Source of the DNA: Coprococcus_C hominis
GTDB taxonomy: Bacteria; Bacillota; Clostridia; Lachnospirales; Lachnospiraceae
Length of the DNA stretch: 64,000 bases
Assembly: GCF_020687505.1 (NCBI RefSeq)
Contig: NZ_JAJEQT010000001.1
Strand: one strand, 5' to 3'
In this document: one piece after another, positions 25,457 through 33,481 of the stretch
Numbering within the stretch: position 1 is the stretch's first letter
Layout of the letters: every line of letters starts with the position of its first letter
Program-made: the position numbers and the translations under genes
The notes under the pieces: generated by a model
What the model was told of the DNA's origin: nothing
Seen by the model: the letters and a program-made list of their open reading frames with translations, nothing else
The model's database searches: none

Positions 25457-25506
25457 AATATTGCCATACAAATGCCAAATTTAGCAGATTTTTCTTAAAT
25501 TATATA

Positions 25507-25535
25507 TTGTATTTACGAAATTCTTATGGTAATAT
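25507..25535 (+). promoter_or_regulatory. Probable promoter of secG
   Basis: TTGTAT (25507-25512), 17 nt, TAATAT (25530-25535), 38 nt before the GTG start. Moderate consensus match in the otherwise featureless gap after eno. Confidence 0.55.
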
Positions 25536-25572
25536 GTTCAAGTATGAGTTAAAATAATAAGGAGGAATTCTC

Positions 25573-25806
25573 GTGAAGACAGCGTTAATTATAATATTTT
25601 TGGTAATATCTGTTATCTTGGCAGTTATCGTTATGATGCAGGAAGGTAAAGGCGGTTTGTCCGGCGCAATCAGCGGCGGTGGCGCAGATACCTATTGGAG
25701 CAAGAACAAAGGAAAATCCAAAGAGTCTGTATTAAAGAAGGTTACAGTCGTTCTTGGTGTTCTGTATTTTGCACTGGCTTTGGTCCTGTCATCAAAATTC
25801 ATTTAG
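25573..25806 (+). CDS. secG: Preprotein translocase subunit SecG
   Basis: 77-residue membrane protein, the small non-essential subunit of SecYEG that aids SecA-driven export. Two hydrophobic helices (about 3-21 and 56-75) flank the conserved cytoplasmic loop with MQEGKGGLSGAISGGGADTY, the family signature. GTG start with AAGGAGG. Begins the usual Firmicute order secG-rnr-smpB-ssrA; a hairpin terminator lies between it and rnr. Confidence 0.95.
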   Translation: MKTALIIIFLVISVILAVIVMMQEGKGGLSGAISGGGADTYWSKNKGKSKESVLKKVTVVLGVLYFALALVLSSKFI

Positions 25807-25813
25807 ATTTTAC

Positions 25814-25847
25814 AAGCTGCTTTGATAAAAAGCAGCTTATTTTTTTG
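25814..25847 (+). terminator. Terminator/attenuator between secG and rnr
   Basis: AAGCTGCTTT (25814-25823) with AAAGCAGCTT (25829-25838), 5-nt loop, then A and T8. Only about 15 nt before rnr, so rnr expression depends on read-through or a promoter not recognised here. Confidence 0.85.
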
Positions 25848-25861
25848 GGAGGTGTTACGTT

Positions 25862-28045
25862 ATGGGAGAAAAAAGAGAACGCGTAAAACAGAAGTTATAT
25901 GATTTTATTTGTGATGAACAGTACAAGCCGATGCGTCTCAAAGACATCCGTTTCCTGCTTCAGGTTAAGGATGCCGATAAAAAACGTGTGGAAGAAGCAT
26001 TAAACGAACTGGTAGAAGAAGGAAAGATTACTGTTACCCCGAAGGGTAAATATAAGAAACTGGATGATAAATTCTTAGTCGGTGATTATATCGGCAACAA
26101 AAAGGGATATGGATTTGTCCGTGTAGAAGGATATAAGGACGATTTCTTTATTCCAGCCAAGTTTTCAATGGGAGCCTTTCACGGGGATCGTGTCATGATT
26201 GCACCGGATTCTTATACGAAACAGGGAAAAAGCACCGAGGCAAAGGTTACTCAGATTTTAAAGCGTGGACTTACAACAATTGTTGGAACATATGACAAAC
26301 AGCAGAACTTTGGCTTTGTGATTCCAGATAACCAGAAGGTAGCTGATGATATCTTTGTTGCAAAGAAGGATTCTATGGGGGCAATGACTGGACACAAGGT
26401 TGTATGCAGGATTACCAACTATGGTGCGGATCATAAATCTCCGGAAGGTGAGATTATTGAGATCTTAGGACATGTGAATGATCCAGGCACGGACATACTT
26501 TCGGTTGTACGGGCATATGATATACCAGTGGAATATCCGGACAAGGTCATGGATTCCCTGAAAGATATTCCAGATGAAGTGGACGAAGCGGATTTTGTCG
26601 GACGTACGGATTTCCGGGCACTTCCAACCGTAACAATTGATGGTGAAGACGCAAAAGACTTGGATGATGCGATTACGTTATCTTTTGAAGATGGTGTCTA
26701 TACATTGGGTGTACATATTGCGGATGTATCGCATTATGTAAAGGAGAAATCCCCACTTGATAAGGAAGCATTGAAGCGTGGAACAAGCTGCTATCTTGTG
26801 GATAGTGTCATCCCGATGCTGCCACACAAATTATCAAATGGTATCTGTTCTTTGAATGCTGGTACAGACCGTCTCACACTTAGCTGTGTGATGAAGTTTG
26901 ACAAAAAAGGCAAGCTGTTGGATCATACGATCTGTGAGGGTATCCTGCATGTCGATGAACGTATGACTTATACAAATGTTGAGAAGATCTTAGAGCGGAG
27001 TGACGAGAAAGTATTGAAACGGTATGAACCTCTCGTGCCAATGTTTGATCTGATGCTGGAGCTTTCCACAATTCTTCGGAAGAACCGCCGGAAACGTGGT
27101 TCGATTGATTTTGATGTTGCTGAGACAAAGATTATTGTGGATGAAAACCACAAGCCAGTGGAAATCAAGCCATATGACCGGAATCCTGCAACGAAGATCA
27201 TCGAGGATTTCATGCTGGCTGCCAATGAGACAATCGCAGAAGACTATTTCTGGCAGGAGCTACCGTTTGAATATCGTGTCCATGAGCATCCGGATGAGGA
27301 GAAGATCGATATTTTAGCCGCATTCATCAATAATTTTGGACTCTTTATCAAGGCATCCAGAGATGAGACACATCCGAAGGAATTGCAGAAAATCCTTGAC
27401 CAGATCGAGGGCAAGCCATATGAGGCACTGATCAGCAAGATGATGCTCCGTTCGATGAAGCAGGCACGTTACTCGACTGAGTGCACCGGACATTTTGGTC
27501 TGTCGTGCAAGTATTACTGCCATTTTACATCTCCAATCCGCCGGTACCCGGATCTACAGATCCATCGTATCATCAAGGAGAATCTGCACGGTGAACTTTC
27601 CGAGAAGCGGATTGAACATTACCGTCACATTCTGCCGACCGTTGCAAATGATAATTCCGCCAAAGAGCGTCGGGCAGAAGAAGCAGAGCGGGATGTCATC
27701 AAGTTAAAAGAGATTGAGTATATGTCGGAGCACATCGGGGAAGAATTCGATGGAGTAATCTCTGGCGTTACCTCAAACTACATCTTTGTGGAATTGGATA
27801 ATACAGTAGAAGGTGCAGTCTCTGTTGCCTATATGTATGATGATTTCTATTATTTCAACGAGCAGGAATATGCGATGGTCGGAGAAAAAACGAAAAAGAA
27901 ATATCAATTGGGTGACAAAGTGCGCATCAAAGTGTTAAAATGTGATAAAATTAAGAAAACCATTGATTTTTCACTGATTGATGGTAATATAGAAGGAGTT
28001 GAAAAAAGTGGCGAAGCAACGAGGGACGAAACTGATAGCCAATAA
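25862..28045 (+). CDS. rnr: Ribonuclease R
   Basis: 727-residue processive 3'-5' exoribonuclease of the RNase II family, active on structured RNA and, with SmpB/tmRNA, on non-stop mRNA. Order: N-terminal helix-turn-helix (about 1-60), two cold-shock domains (about 65-220), the catalytic RNB domain with VTIDGEDAKDLDDAI carrying the metal-binding Asp residues (about residues 255-275), and a C-terminal S1 domain (about 630-712). ATG with GGGAGG. The end overlaps smpB by 38 bp, which supports joint translation in trans-translation quality control. Confidence 0.97.
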   Translation: MGEKRERVKQKLYDFICDEQYKPMRLKDIRFLLQVKDADKKRVEEALNELVEEGKITVTPKGKYKKLDDKFLVGDYIGNKKGYGFVRVEGYKDDFFIPAKFSMGAFHGDRVMIAPDSYTKQGKSTEAKVTQILKRGLTTIVGTYDKQQNFGFVIPDNQKVADDIFVAKKDSMGAMTGHKVVCRITNYGADHKSPEGEIIEILGHVNDPGTDILSVVRAYDIPVEYPDKVMDSLKDIPDEVDEADFVGRTDFRALPTVTIDGEDAKDLDDAITLSFEDGVYTLGVHIADVSHYVKEKSPLDKEALKRGTSCYLVDSVIPMLPHKLSNGICSLNAGTDRLTLSCVMKFDKKGKLLDHTICEGILHVDERMTYTNVEKILERSDEKVLKRYEPLVPMFDLMLELSTILRKNRRKRGSIDFDVAETKIIVDENHKPVEIKPYDRNPATKIIEDFMLAANETIAEDYFWQELPFEYRVHEHPDEEKIDILAAFINNFGLFIKASRDETHPKELQKILDQIEGKPYEALISKMMLRSMKQARYSTECTGHFGLSCKYYCHFTSPIRRYPDLQIHRIIKENLHGELSEKRIEHYRHILPTVANDNSAKERRAEEAERDVIKLKEIEYMSEHIGEEFDGVISGVTSNYIFVELDNTVEGAVSVAYMYDDFYYFNEQEYAMVGEKTKKKYQLGDKVRIKVLKCDKIKKTIDFSLIDGNIEGVEKSGEATRDETDSQ

Positions 28046-28478
28046 CAAAAAAGCATATCACGATTACTTCATAGAGGACACATACGAGGCTGGCATTGCT
28101 TTAGTTGGAACGGAAGTGAAATCTCTCCGTATGGGAAAATGCAGTATCAAAGAGGCGTTTGTCGGATTGGATGGCGATGAGGTATATGTCTATCGCATGA
28201 ATATATCTCCGTATGAGAAGGGAAATATCTTCAATAAAGATCCACTTCGGACAAGAAAGCTGTTGCTACATCGCTATGAGATCAACAAATTGATCGGACA
28301 GCAGAAAATGAAGGGATATACCTTGGTGCCGTTAAAAGTATATTTTAAGGACAGTCTTGTCAAAGTCGAGATTGGATTGGCACGTGGTAAGAAGCTGTAC
28401 GATAAGCGGGATGATATCGCGAAAAAGGATATGAAACGAGAAGTTGAACGAGACTTCAAGATTCGTAATCTGGGATAA
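28008..28478 (+). CDS. smpB: SsrA-binding protein SmpB
   Basis: 156-residue OB-fold partner of tmRNA, needed to load Ala-tmRNA onto stalled ribosomes. Motifs: IANNKKAYHDYFIE, YEAGIALVGTEVKSLR, EAFVGLDGDEVYVY, NISPYEKGN and the basic C-terminal tail KKLYDKRDDIAKKD. I choose GTG at 28008 (AAGGAG 11 nt upstream; protein then starts MAKQRGTKLIANNKK, as in the family) rather than TTG 27999, which is only 2 nt from the SD. The gene for its RNA partner follows about 400 nt downstream. Confidence 0.96.
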   Translation: MAKQRGTKLIANNKKAYHDYFIEDTYEAGIALVGTEVKSLRMGKCSIKEAFVGLDGDEVYVYRMNISPYEKGNIFNKDPLRTRKLLLHRYEINKLIGQQKMKGYTLVPLKVYFKDSLVKVEIGLARGKKLYDKRDDIAKKDMKREVERDFKIRNLG

Positions 28479-28505
28479 ATATGAGAAGTTAAGGTAGGAG
28501 AACGT

Positions 28506-28823
28506 ATGAGTCAGGCAAAAGTAGATCGCTATAAGGAAGAGAAGAAGAATCGAAAGAAGATTCAGAAGAAACAAAAAGCAAAACAGGTAGTGGAGATTTT
28601 AGTATGTGCCGCTATTTTAGGTGCTCTGGTCGGTTTCCCTCTGGGCAGACATGCATATCAGAAAAACTATGAGACACGCCAGGCAAATAAGACAATCAAT
28701 GCATCGGTTTACGATTATTGGGCACAACAGTATTGGGCAGCTAATTATACGGGATATGTATTCCCAACAGCAAGCAATAGCGATGCTACTCCAGAAGATG
28801 CATCTGCAACAGATGCAGAATAA
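28506..28823 (+). CDS. Small single-pass membrane protein, unknown function
   Basis: 105 residues: a highly basic, Lys-rich N-terminus (1-27), one transmembrane helix (about 28-46, ILVCAAILGALVGFP) and an extracytoplasmic part rich in Tyr, Trp, Asn and Ala ending in an acidic tail. Positive-inside charge places the N-terminus in the cytoplasm. ATG with GGTAGGAG upstream. It lies between smpB and ssrA and is probably on the smpB transcript. No family recognised. Confidence 0.7.
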   Translation: MSQAKVDRYKEEKKNRKKIQKKQKAKQVVEILVCAAILGALVGFPLGRHAYQKNYETRQANKTINASVYDYWAQQYWAANYTGYVFPTASNSDATPEDASATDAE

Positions 28824-28879
28824 TAGCTTGGTATATACACTTTTAAAGTGGGATATATAGATTTTCGTCAATCAAACCA

Positions 28880-29225
28880 GGGGTTGTACTGGTTTCGACG
28901 GGGGTTTAGAAATTACGGTAGCCATTCGTGGACCAGGACCACGCTAAAACTTGGAAAATAAATATAAACGCAGACGAAAATTACGCGTACGCTGCCTAAT
29001 TATGGCAGCTGTCAGCTCTAGGTTCCCCACAACTTAGAATCCTGGCATCGACTTAGTGGGACACTCCGGGGCTTAAGCTTTGCGGTTTCGGAAAATTCAT
29101 GAAGCTACCATATAGGAAAGCCTGTTTGTAGGCGTTTTTGTATGGGAAATCCAATATACAAACTGTAATGGGAGAAGCTGTAATGGAAGAGCTTTCGGAC
29201 AGGGGTTCGATTCCCCTCAGCTCCA
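28880..29225 (+). ncRNA. ssrA: tmRNA (SsrA RNA)
   Basis: Transfer-messenger RNA that rescues stalled ribosomes with SmpB. The 5' part GGGGTTGTACTGGTTTCGAC and the 3' T-arm GGTTCGATTCCCC with CAGCTCC A form the tRNA-like domain (acceptor GGGGUUG with CAGCUCC). The tag frame starts at GCA 28970 and reads ADENYAYAA, then TAA (28997-28999). The 3' CCA is not encoded, since A73 is followed by TCG. GC-rich hairpins in the middle fit pseudoknots PK2-PK4. It lies directly downstream of smpB. Confidence 0.97.
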
Positions 29226-29270
29226 TCGCTCAATATGAGCAGGGCACCGCCGTCAGGTGGTAAAAAGAAA

Positions 29271-29303
29271 AGGCACGGAACTAATCTTCCGTGTCTTTCT
29301 TTG
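29271..29303 (+). terminator. Bidirectional terminator between ssrA and the YcxB-like gene
   Basis: AGGCACGGAA (29271-29280) with TTCCGTGTCT (29287-29296), 6-nt loop CTAATC. T-rich on the + side and, read from the other strand, followed by TTTTCTTTTT, so it can serve both the tmRNA and the minus-strand gene. Confidence 0.8.
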
Positions 29304-29742
29304 GTAAACGTGCATGCATAAATTCATAGATATTCTCACATAATTCCTTCTGCATCATAAATGAAATTGTATAGCGTTCCTTCTCTGTGAAAACATTCAG
29401 AATATAAAAAATCATGTTTTCGTCCGGAATAACCATCGTCACATGCTTGATCTGATCGAAGTCGTAATGGGTAGTTCCATATTTATGTTCGATCGTAAAG
29501 CCGGTGTCATCAAAGATATAGGTTGCTGAAAATGCCTGCTTCCGAAAGGACATCACTACGAGATAGATTCCGTAGGCACCAACAAATGTAACAAACAACG
29601 CTGTTAACACCAGGTGTTTGGCGTAGCCATGGATCATTGTAAATGCCTGCAAGGTGGCGACAAGTAGAAACATAAATCCAAGAAACCGATAGGCAAGCCG
29701 GTTTGCACGCCGTTTATTAACAGTATATTTATAGCCCTTCAT
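29281..29742 (-). CDS. YcxB-like membrane protein
   Basis: 153-residue protein with two adjacent transmembrane helices (about residues 16-38 and 43-63) and a C-terminal soluble domain of about 85 residues (FDDTGFTIEH.YGTTHYDFDQIKHV pattern) that resembles the YcxB-like domain, whose function is unknown. I place the start at the Met of MKGYKYTV (29742): GAAAGGA lies about 10 nt upstream, and the 25 residues in front (from 29817) are uncharacteristic. Divergent from the alarmone synthetase gene, convergent with ssrA. Confidence 0.72.
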   Translation of the reverse strand: MKGYKYTVNKRRANRLAYRFLGFMFLLVATLQAFTMIHGYAKHLVLTALFVTFVGAYGIYLVVMSFRKQAFSATYIFDDTGFTIEHKYGTTHYDFDQIKHVTMVIPDENMIFYILNVFTEKERYTISFMMQKELCENIYEFMHARLPKKDTED

Positions 29743-29860
29743 ATTAGAAAATCCTTTCTTTTGATAATCATCTTTTTGAACAGTATTGGAAATACATGGT
29801 GTATGATGAATATTCACATATAGATAGTATAGGGGCTTAAAACACTTTATGCAAGTGCAT

Positions 29861-29887
29861 TTTGCATAGATTTAACAATCTTTAACC
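29861..29887 (+). promoter_or_regulatory. Pho-box-like direct repeats upstream of the small alarmone synthetase gene
   Basis: TTTGCA (29861), TTAACA (29872) and TTAACC (29882) recur at 10-11 nt steps, followed by TTGATAGAAT as a -10-like element. Aligned with 30643-30680 it shares CATAGATTTAACAAT and TTGATAGAA. Firmicute PhoP/PhoB boxes are TTAACA-type direct repeats with this period, and the pst-phoPR operon is nearby. Inference from pattern. Confidence 0.55.
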
Positions 29888-29909
29888 AAACATTGATAGA
29901 ATAAAAAGA

Positions 29910-30602
29910 ATGAATGAGGCATATATAAATATTATGGAACAGGAAAAACAGTTACAATTACATATTACAAAAAATGACCGTAAGATTATTACGGATTTTG
30001 CAAATTCCTTATCGGATAAGGAATATCAGCTTCGGTGTATGTGGGCGATCCAGATCTTAGAATCGAAGCTGACAATGATCAATCTGGAATTGCAGGAGAA
30101 TCTGCAGCGCGAGGTTGTTGTGCGGTTAACACACCGTATCAAAAGCGCAGAGAGTATCTTTTTGAAGTTGCGCCGCAAAGGGTATACAATCAACTTAGAT
30201 AACGCGAAAAAGAAATTGAATGATATCGTTGGCGTCCGGGTGACCTGTATATTCCGGGATGATATCTATGCGTTGGTGGATTGTCTGAAGATCCAGCATG
30301 ATATCAAGATCCTCAAGATCAAGGATTATATCAAAACGCCGAAATCTTCCGGTTATCAGGGGGTACATATGATTCTGTCTGTCCCGATTTATCTGTCGAA
30401 AAAGACAGAATGGATGAAGGTGGAACTACAGCTTCGCACGGTTGCCATGGATTCCTGGTCGGTACTCGACTACCAGCTACTCTATAAGAAAGATCTGGTT
30501 GATACCGGGGAAATCGTGCAGGAGTTGAAACGATATTCCGATGTGATTGCCGATATGGATACGAATATGATGCGGTTACGGGATAAGATCAAAGAGATTT
30601 AA
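29910..30602 (+). CDS. Small alarmone synthetase, RelA/SpoT-domain GTP pyrophosphokinase
   Basis: 230 residues containing only the (p)ppGpp synthetase fold, like RelQ/YjbM or RelP/YwaC, without hydrolase or TGS domains. Visible motifs: RIKSAESIFLKLRRKGY (ATP-binding basic segment), KKLNDIVGVRVTCIF (catalytic Asp region), IKTPKSSGYQGVHM (G-loop) and VELQLRTVAMDSWSVLDYQL (catalytic Glu). N- and C-terminal helices fit a tetrameric SAS. The start is uncertain: no good SD precedes ATG 29910 or ATG 29934. Repeats upstream nearly match those before the Na/Pi transporter, suggesting induction by phosphate limitation. Confidence 0.9.
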   Translation: MNEAYINIMEQEKQLQLHITKNDRKIITDFANSLSDKEYQLRCMWAIQILESKLTMINLELQENLQREVVVRLTHRIKSAESIFLKLRRKGYTINLDNAKKKLNDIVGVRVTCIFRDDIYALVDCLKIQHDIKILKIKDYIKTPKSSGYQGVHMILSVPIYLSKKTEWMKVELQLRTVAMDSWSVLDYQLLYKKDLVDTGEIVQELKRYSDVIADMDTNMMRLRDKIKEI

Positions 30603-30624
30603 GCGCCGGTCTGGCGCTTTTTCT
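30601..30624 (+). terminator. Intrinsic terminator after the alarmone synthetase gene
   Basis: AAGCGCC (30601-30607) with GGCGCTT (30613-30619), 5-nt loop, T run. It overlaps the stop codon. Confidence 0.82.
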
Positions 30625-30642
30625 TATGTCCGGAAATACTGC

Positions 30643-30670
30643 TTTACATAGATTTAACAATTCTTTACTT
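30643..30670 (+). promoter_or_regulatory. Pho-box-like direct repeats upstream of the Na/Pi transporter
   Basis: TTTACA (30643), TTAACA (30654) and TTACTT (30665) at exact 11-nt spacing, then TTGATAGAAG as -10-like element. Matches the expected PhoP-type operator (TT[A/T]ACA repeats, 11-bp period) and stands before a phosphate transporter. Sequence-based inference. Confidence 0.62.
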
Positions 30671-30800
30671 TCTGTTGATAGAAGCAGATTCTATATTTCG
30701 ATATTATTCAAGCTATGAAGGCCAATCTGCTTACGGGAAACGCTTACAAAACGGCTTTTAAATCGGCTAAAAATGCCCAAAAGAGGAAGGAAGAATCAAA

Positions 30801-32483
30801 ATGAACGAAAGTATGGCGACTGTGTTCGGTTTGCTGGGAGGGCTGGCGCTTTTTATATTCGGAATGAATATGATGAGTGAATCGCTTCAGAAGGTAGCCG
30901 GAGACAAAATGAAGAAGGTGTTGGGAGTACTTACACGAAATGCTGTGTGCGGAATGTTGGCGGGCGCACTTGTAACAGCAGTTCTGCAAAGCTCCAGTGC
31001 GACAACTGTATTGGTGATTGGTTTTGTCAGTGCCGGATTGATGTCCTTAAAACAGGGTATCTCTGTTATATTCGGTGCAAATATCGGAACGACAATGACC
31101 GCACAGCTGATGGCATTTAAAATTAGTGATTACATTATGCCGATTGTATTTATCGGATTTTTGATTGCATTTATTGCGAAGAAAGAGAAGATAAAGTTTG
31201 TCGGACAGACAATCTTCGCATTCGGTTTGTTATTTGTTGGTATCGAGATGATGGGCGATGTCATGAAGCCGCTTGCAACAAGCCCGGTATTTATCAATAT
31301 GATGGAGAAAGTCAGCCATATTCCGGTACTCGGTGTTGGCGTCGGTATGCTTATGACACTCGTTGTACAGAGCAGCTCCGCAACGATTGCGGTATTGCAG
31401 AGCTTCGCATCACAGGCAGGCCCGGATGGTGCGAGTGTGATCGGATTAGTTGGCGCAATTCCGATTCTGCTCGGCGATAATATCGGTACAACCATTACCG
31501 CAATATTGGCAAGTATCGGACAGTCCAAAGATGCAAAGCGCTGTGCGATTGCACATAGCGTGTTTAATATTACCGGTTCCTTTCTCTTTATCTGGATCAT
31601 CAAGCCATTTGCAAAGTTTGTTGAGATGATCTCGCCAAAGGGAAATGAACTGGATGTGATTTCAAGGCAGATTGCAAATGCACATATGAGCTTTAATATC
31701 ATCAATACTCTGATCTGGCTGCCGTTGCTTCCGGTTATGGTGAAGATTGTTATGTTTATTGTCAGAGATGACAAGGAAGTGTCTATCGAAGATTATAAAG
31801 AGAAAAGCTTTCTTGACAAAAATGTGATCAGTCAGCCGATTGCAGCTATGTATCTTGTATCCCAGGAGATCCGCCGTGCAGGACGCCTTGTATCAGAAAT
31901 GATTGGAAATATGAAGGCAACGGTGATGAATAATGATAGCAAAGCGCTTGCTGAGCTAGAAAAAAATGCGAAGCTTGTAACAGAGATTGATGAGAATACT
32001 GTCAGCTATATCTCTGGAATGTTCTCGAATGGTTCTCTGACTGAAGAGCAATCATCTACGACTGCGGGACTGTTGTATGTCCTAAATGATATTGCACGTG
32101 TCAGCAAGCGGTGTGAGGATGCTTCACCGGTTATACGTGCCAAACTCGAAGGAAAGTATAAATTCTCAAAGGATGCAGTTGAGGAACTTGGAAAAGTAAT
32201 TGATAACGTAGAAATCATGTATCGGACATCGATTGTCTCACTGGAAAATGGGGATGCAAAGACTGCAAGAAAGGTCTTCGATTATCGCAAGGAACTGCGT
32301 AATATGGAGAAGAAATTCAACAAGAACCATCTAAAACGTCTGCGGAAAAATAATTGTAAGCCGGAATTTACATATCCGTTTTCAAATGTGTTACATAATC
32401 TGGAACGTATCGGTGACAGCTGCAGCGGCATCGTTGAAGAGGTGATGGATAATGTCCGTTTCTTGGAATTGGAGGAAGCATAG
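30801..32483 (+). CDS. Na/Pi cotransporter family protein with C-terminal PhoU-like domain
   Basis: 560-residue type II Na+-dependent phosphate transporter (NptA/YjbB type). Two inverted transport repeats show the QSSSATTV (about residue 57) and QSSSATIAV (about 190) motifs plus GANIGTT and GDNIGTT, spanning about residues 1-320 with eight or more helices. The C-terminal part (about 340-550) is a helical PhoU-like region. ATG follows GAAGGAAGAA. The strong Pho-box-like repeats upstream suggest PhoP control. It likely heads a unit with the second PstS and ppk, whose starts follow closely. Confidence 0.93.
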   Translation: MNESMATVFGLLGGLALFIFGMNMMSESLQKVAGDKMKKVLGVLTRNAVCGMLAGALVTAVLQSSSATTVLVIGFVSAGLMSLKQGISVIFGANIGTTMTAQLMAFKISDYIMPIVFIGFLIAFIAKKEKIKFVGQTIFAFGLLFVGIEMMGDVMKPLATSPVFINMMEKVSHIPVLGVGVGMLMTLVVQSSSATIAVLQSFASQAGPDGASVIGLVGAIPILLGDNIGTTITAILASIGQSKDAKRCAIAHSVFNITGSFLFIWIIKPFAKFVEMISPKGNELDVISRQIANAHMSFNIINTLIWLPLLPVMVKIVMFIVRDDKEVSIEDYKEKSFLDKNVISQPIAAMYLVSQEIRRAGRLVSEMIGNMKATVMNNDSKALAELEKNAKLVTEIDENTVSYISGMFSNGSLTEEQSSTTAGLLYVLNDIARVSKRCEDASPVIRAKLEGKYKFSKDAVEELGKVIDNVEIMYRTSIVSLENGDAKTARKVFDYRKELRNMEKKFNKNHLKRLRKNNCKPEFTYPFSNVLHNLERIGDSCSGIVEEVMDNVRFLELEEA

Positions 32484-32484
32484 C

Positions 32485-33399
32485 ATGAAGCTTAGAGCAA
32501 AACATAGATTTCACATATCCATCGTAAGTTTTTTGTGCGTGGGTACATTGGCTGCATCCTTGTGCAGCTGTGAAAAAAAAGAAACGCAGGACTATGCATT
32601 TACAGGAACAAATGGAGACGCTTCTTCCCTTGGTGTGATTTCGGTACAGGTTCGTGAGGATGGTTCCGGTACCAGAAACCAGTTTGAAGAATATCTCGGG
32701 ATTTCCATGTCTGAAGACAACGTGGATAAATACAAGGACATAAAACAGTGTACGGTTTTGACAAGCGGAAGCGCCATGGCGAGCACTATTAATGAATCAA
32801 AAAACGGAATCGGATATGTATCCTACGGACAGATGCAGGGAGATTCCAAAGCACTTGCTGTAGATAGAATTGTCTGTACCAGAGAAAGTATCGCAGATCA
32901 TGCGTATCCGTTGACCAGAGATTTTACACTTGTATGGGTAGAAAGCCCGAATGCATTGCGGGATGATTTTGTAAAATATATCTGTGGAGCAGGCCAGAAG
33001 ATTGTCGGTGAAACATATGTGCCGGTTGCAAAAGAAACATCGTTTCTTGCGGATCCGGATGCACAGGGGACTCTCAGTATCCGGGGGTCTTCCTCTATGG
33101 CAGATCTGCTTACGGAACTGGCAGATGCATATATGGCAGTAAATAAGAATGCAGCCATCCGTGTTTATGCGACAGATTCTACGAAGGGTCTGAATGATGC
33201 CATGGAAGGAAAATGCGATATAGCGATGGTATCGCGCAGCTTGAAAGATTATGAGAGAGACCTTGTTGAGTCAACCGTGATTGCAACCGATGGAATCGCA
33301 GTAATTGTCCAAAAGGATAATCCAATCAATCAGGTAACAAAAGATGAATTGAAAGGTATCTTCAATGGAAACATCACATCTTGGAATAATATTCAATAA
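32485..33399 (+). CDS. Second phosphate-binding lipoprotein (PstS-like)
   Basis: 304-residue PBP-like lipoprotein. Signal peptide with lipobox AASLCSC; two similar halves follow. REDGSGTRNQFEE (about residue 59) is the phosphate-binding PstS motif, and RGSSSMADLLTEL plus CDIAMVSRSLKD correspond to the second lobe. It differs from the pstS at 37187 and has no permease genes of its own, so it may feed the same PstCAB or act as a Pi sensor. ATG lies 1 nt after the transporter stop with GGAGGA upstream. The end is short (NITSWNNIQ), as in other PstS proteins. Confidence 0.87.
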   Translation: MKLRAKHRFHISIVSFLCVGTLAASLCSCEKKETQDYAFTGTNGDASSLGVISVQVREDGSGTRNQFEEYLGISMSEDNVDKYKDIKQCTVLTSGSAMASTINESKNGIGYVSYGQMQGDSKALAVDRIVCTRESIADHAYPLTRDFTLVWVESPNALRDDFVKYICGAGQKIVGETYVPVAKETSFLADPDAQGTLSIRGSSSMADLLTELADAYMAVNKNAAIRVYATDSTKGLNDAMEGKCDIAMVSRSLKDYERDLVESTVIATDGIAVIVQKDNPINQVTKDELKGIFNGNITSWNNIQ

Positions 33400-33481
33400 A
33401 ATAAAAAAACTGTTTCGTAAGATATTAAAAAAACGTAATAAAGAAACAGAAACGATAATTCAAAATACGGAGGAAAATAAT

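Noticed and set aside
31130..31774. Minus-strand frame over the Na/Pi transporter
   Set aside because: Shadow of a hydrophobic coding sequence; no start signal and no family resemblance.
33365..33481. N-terminal extension of polyphosphate kinase from ATG 33365
   Set aside because: It would overlap the PstS gene end, is Lys-rich and unlike Ppk; ATG 33482 has an ideal SD and the canonical N-terminus.
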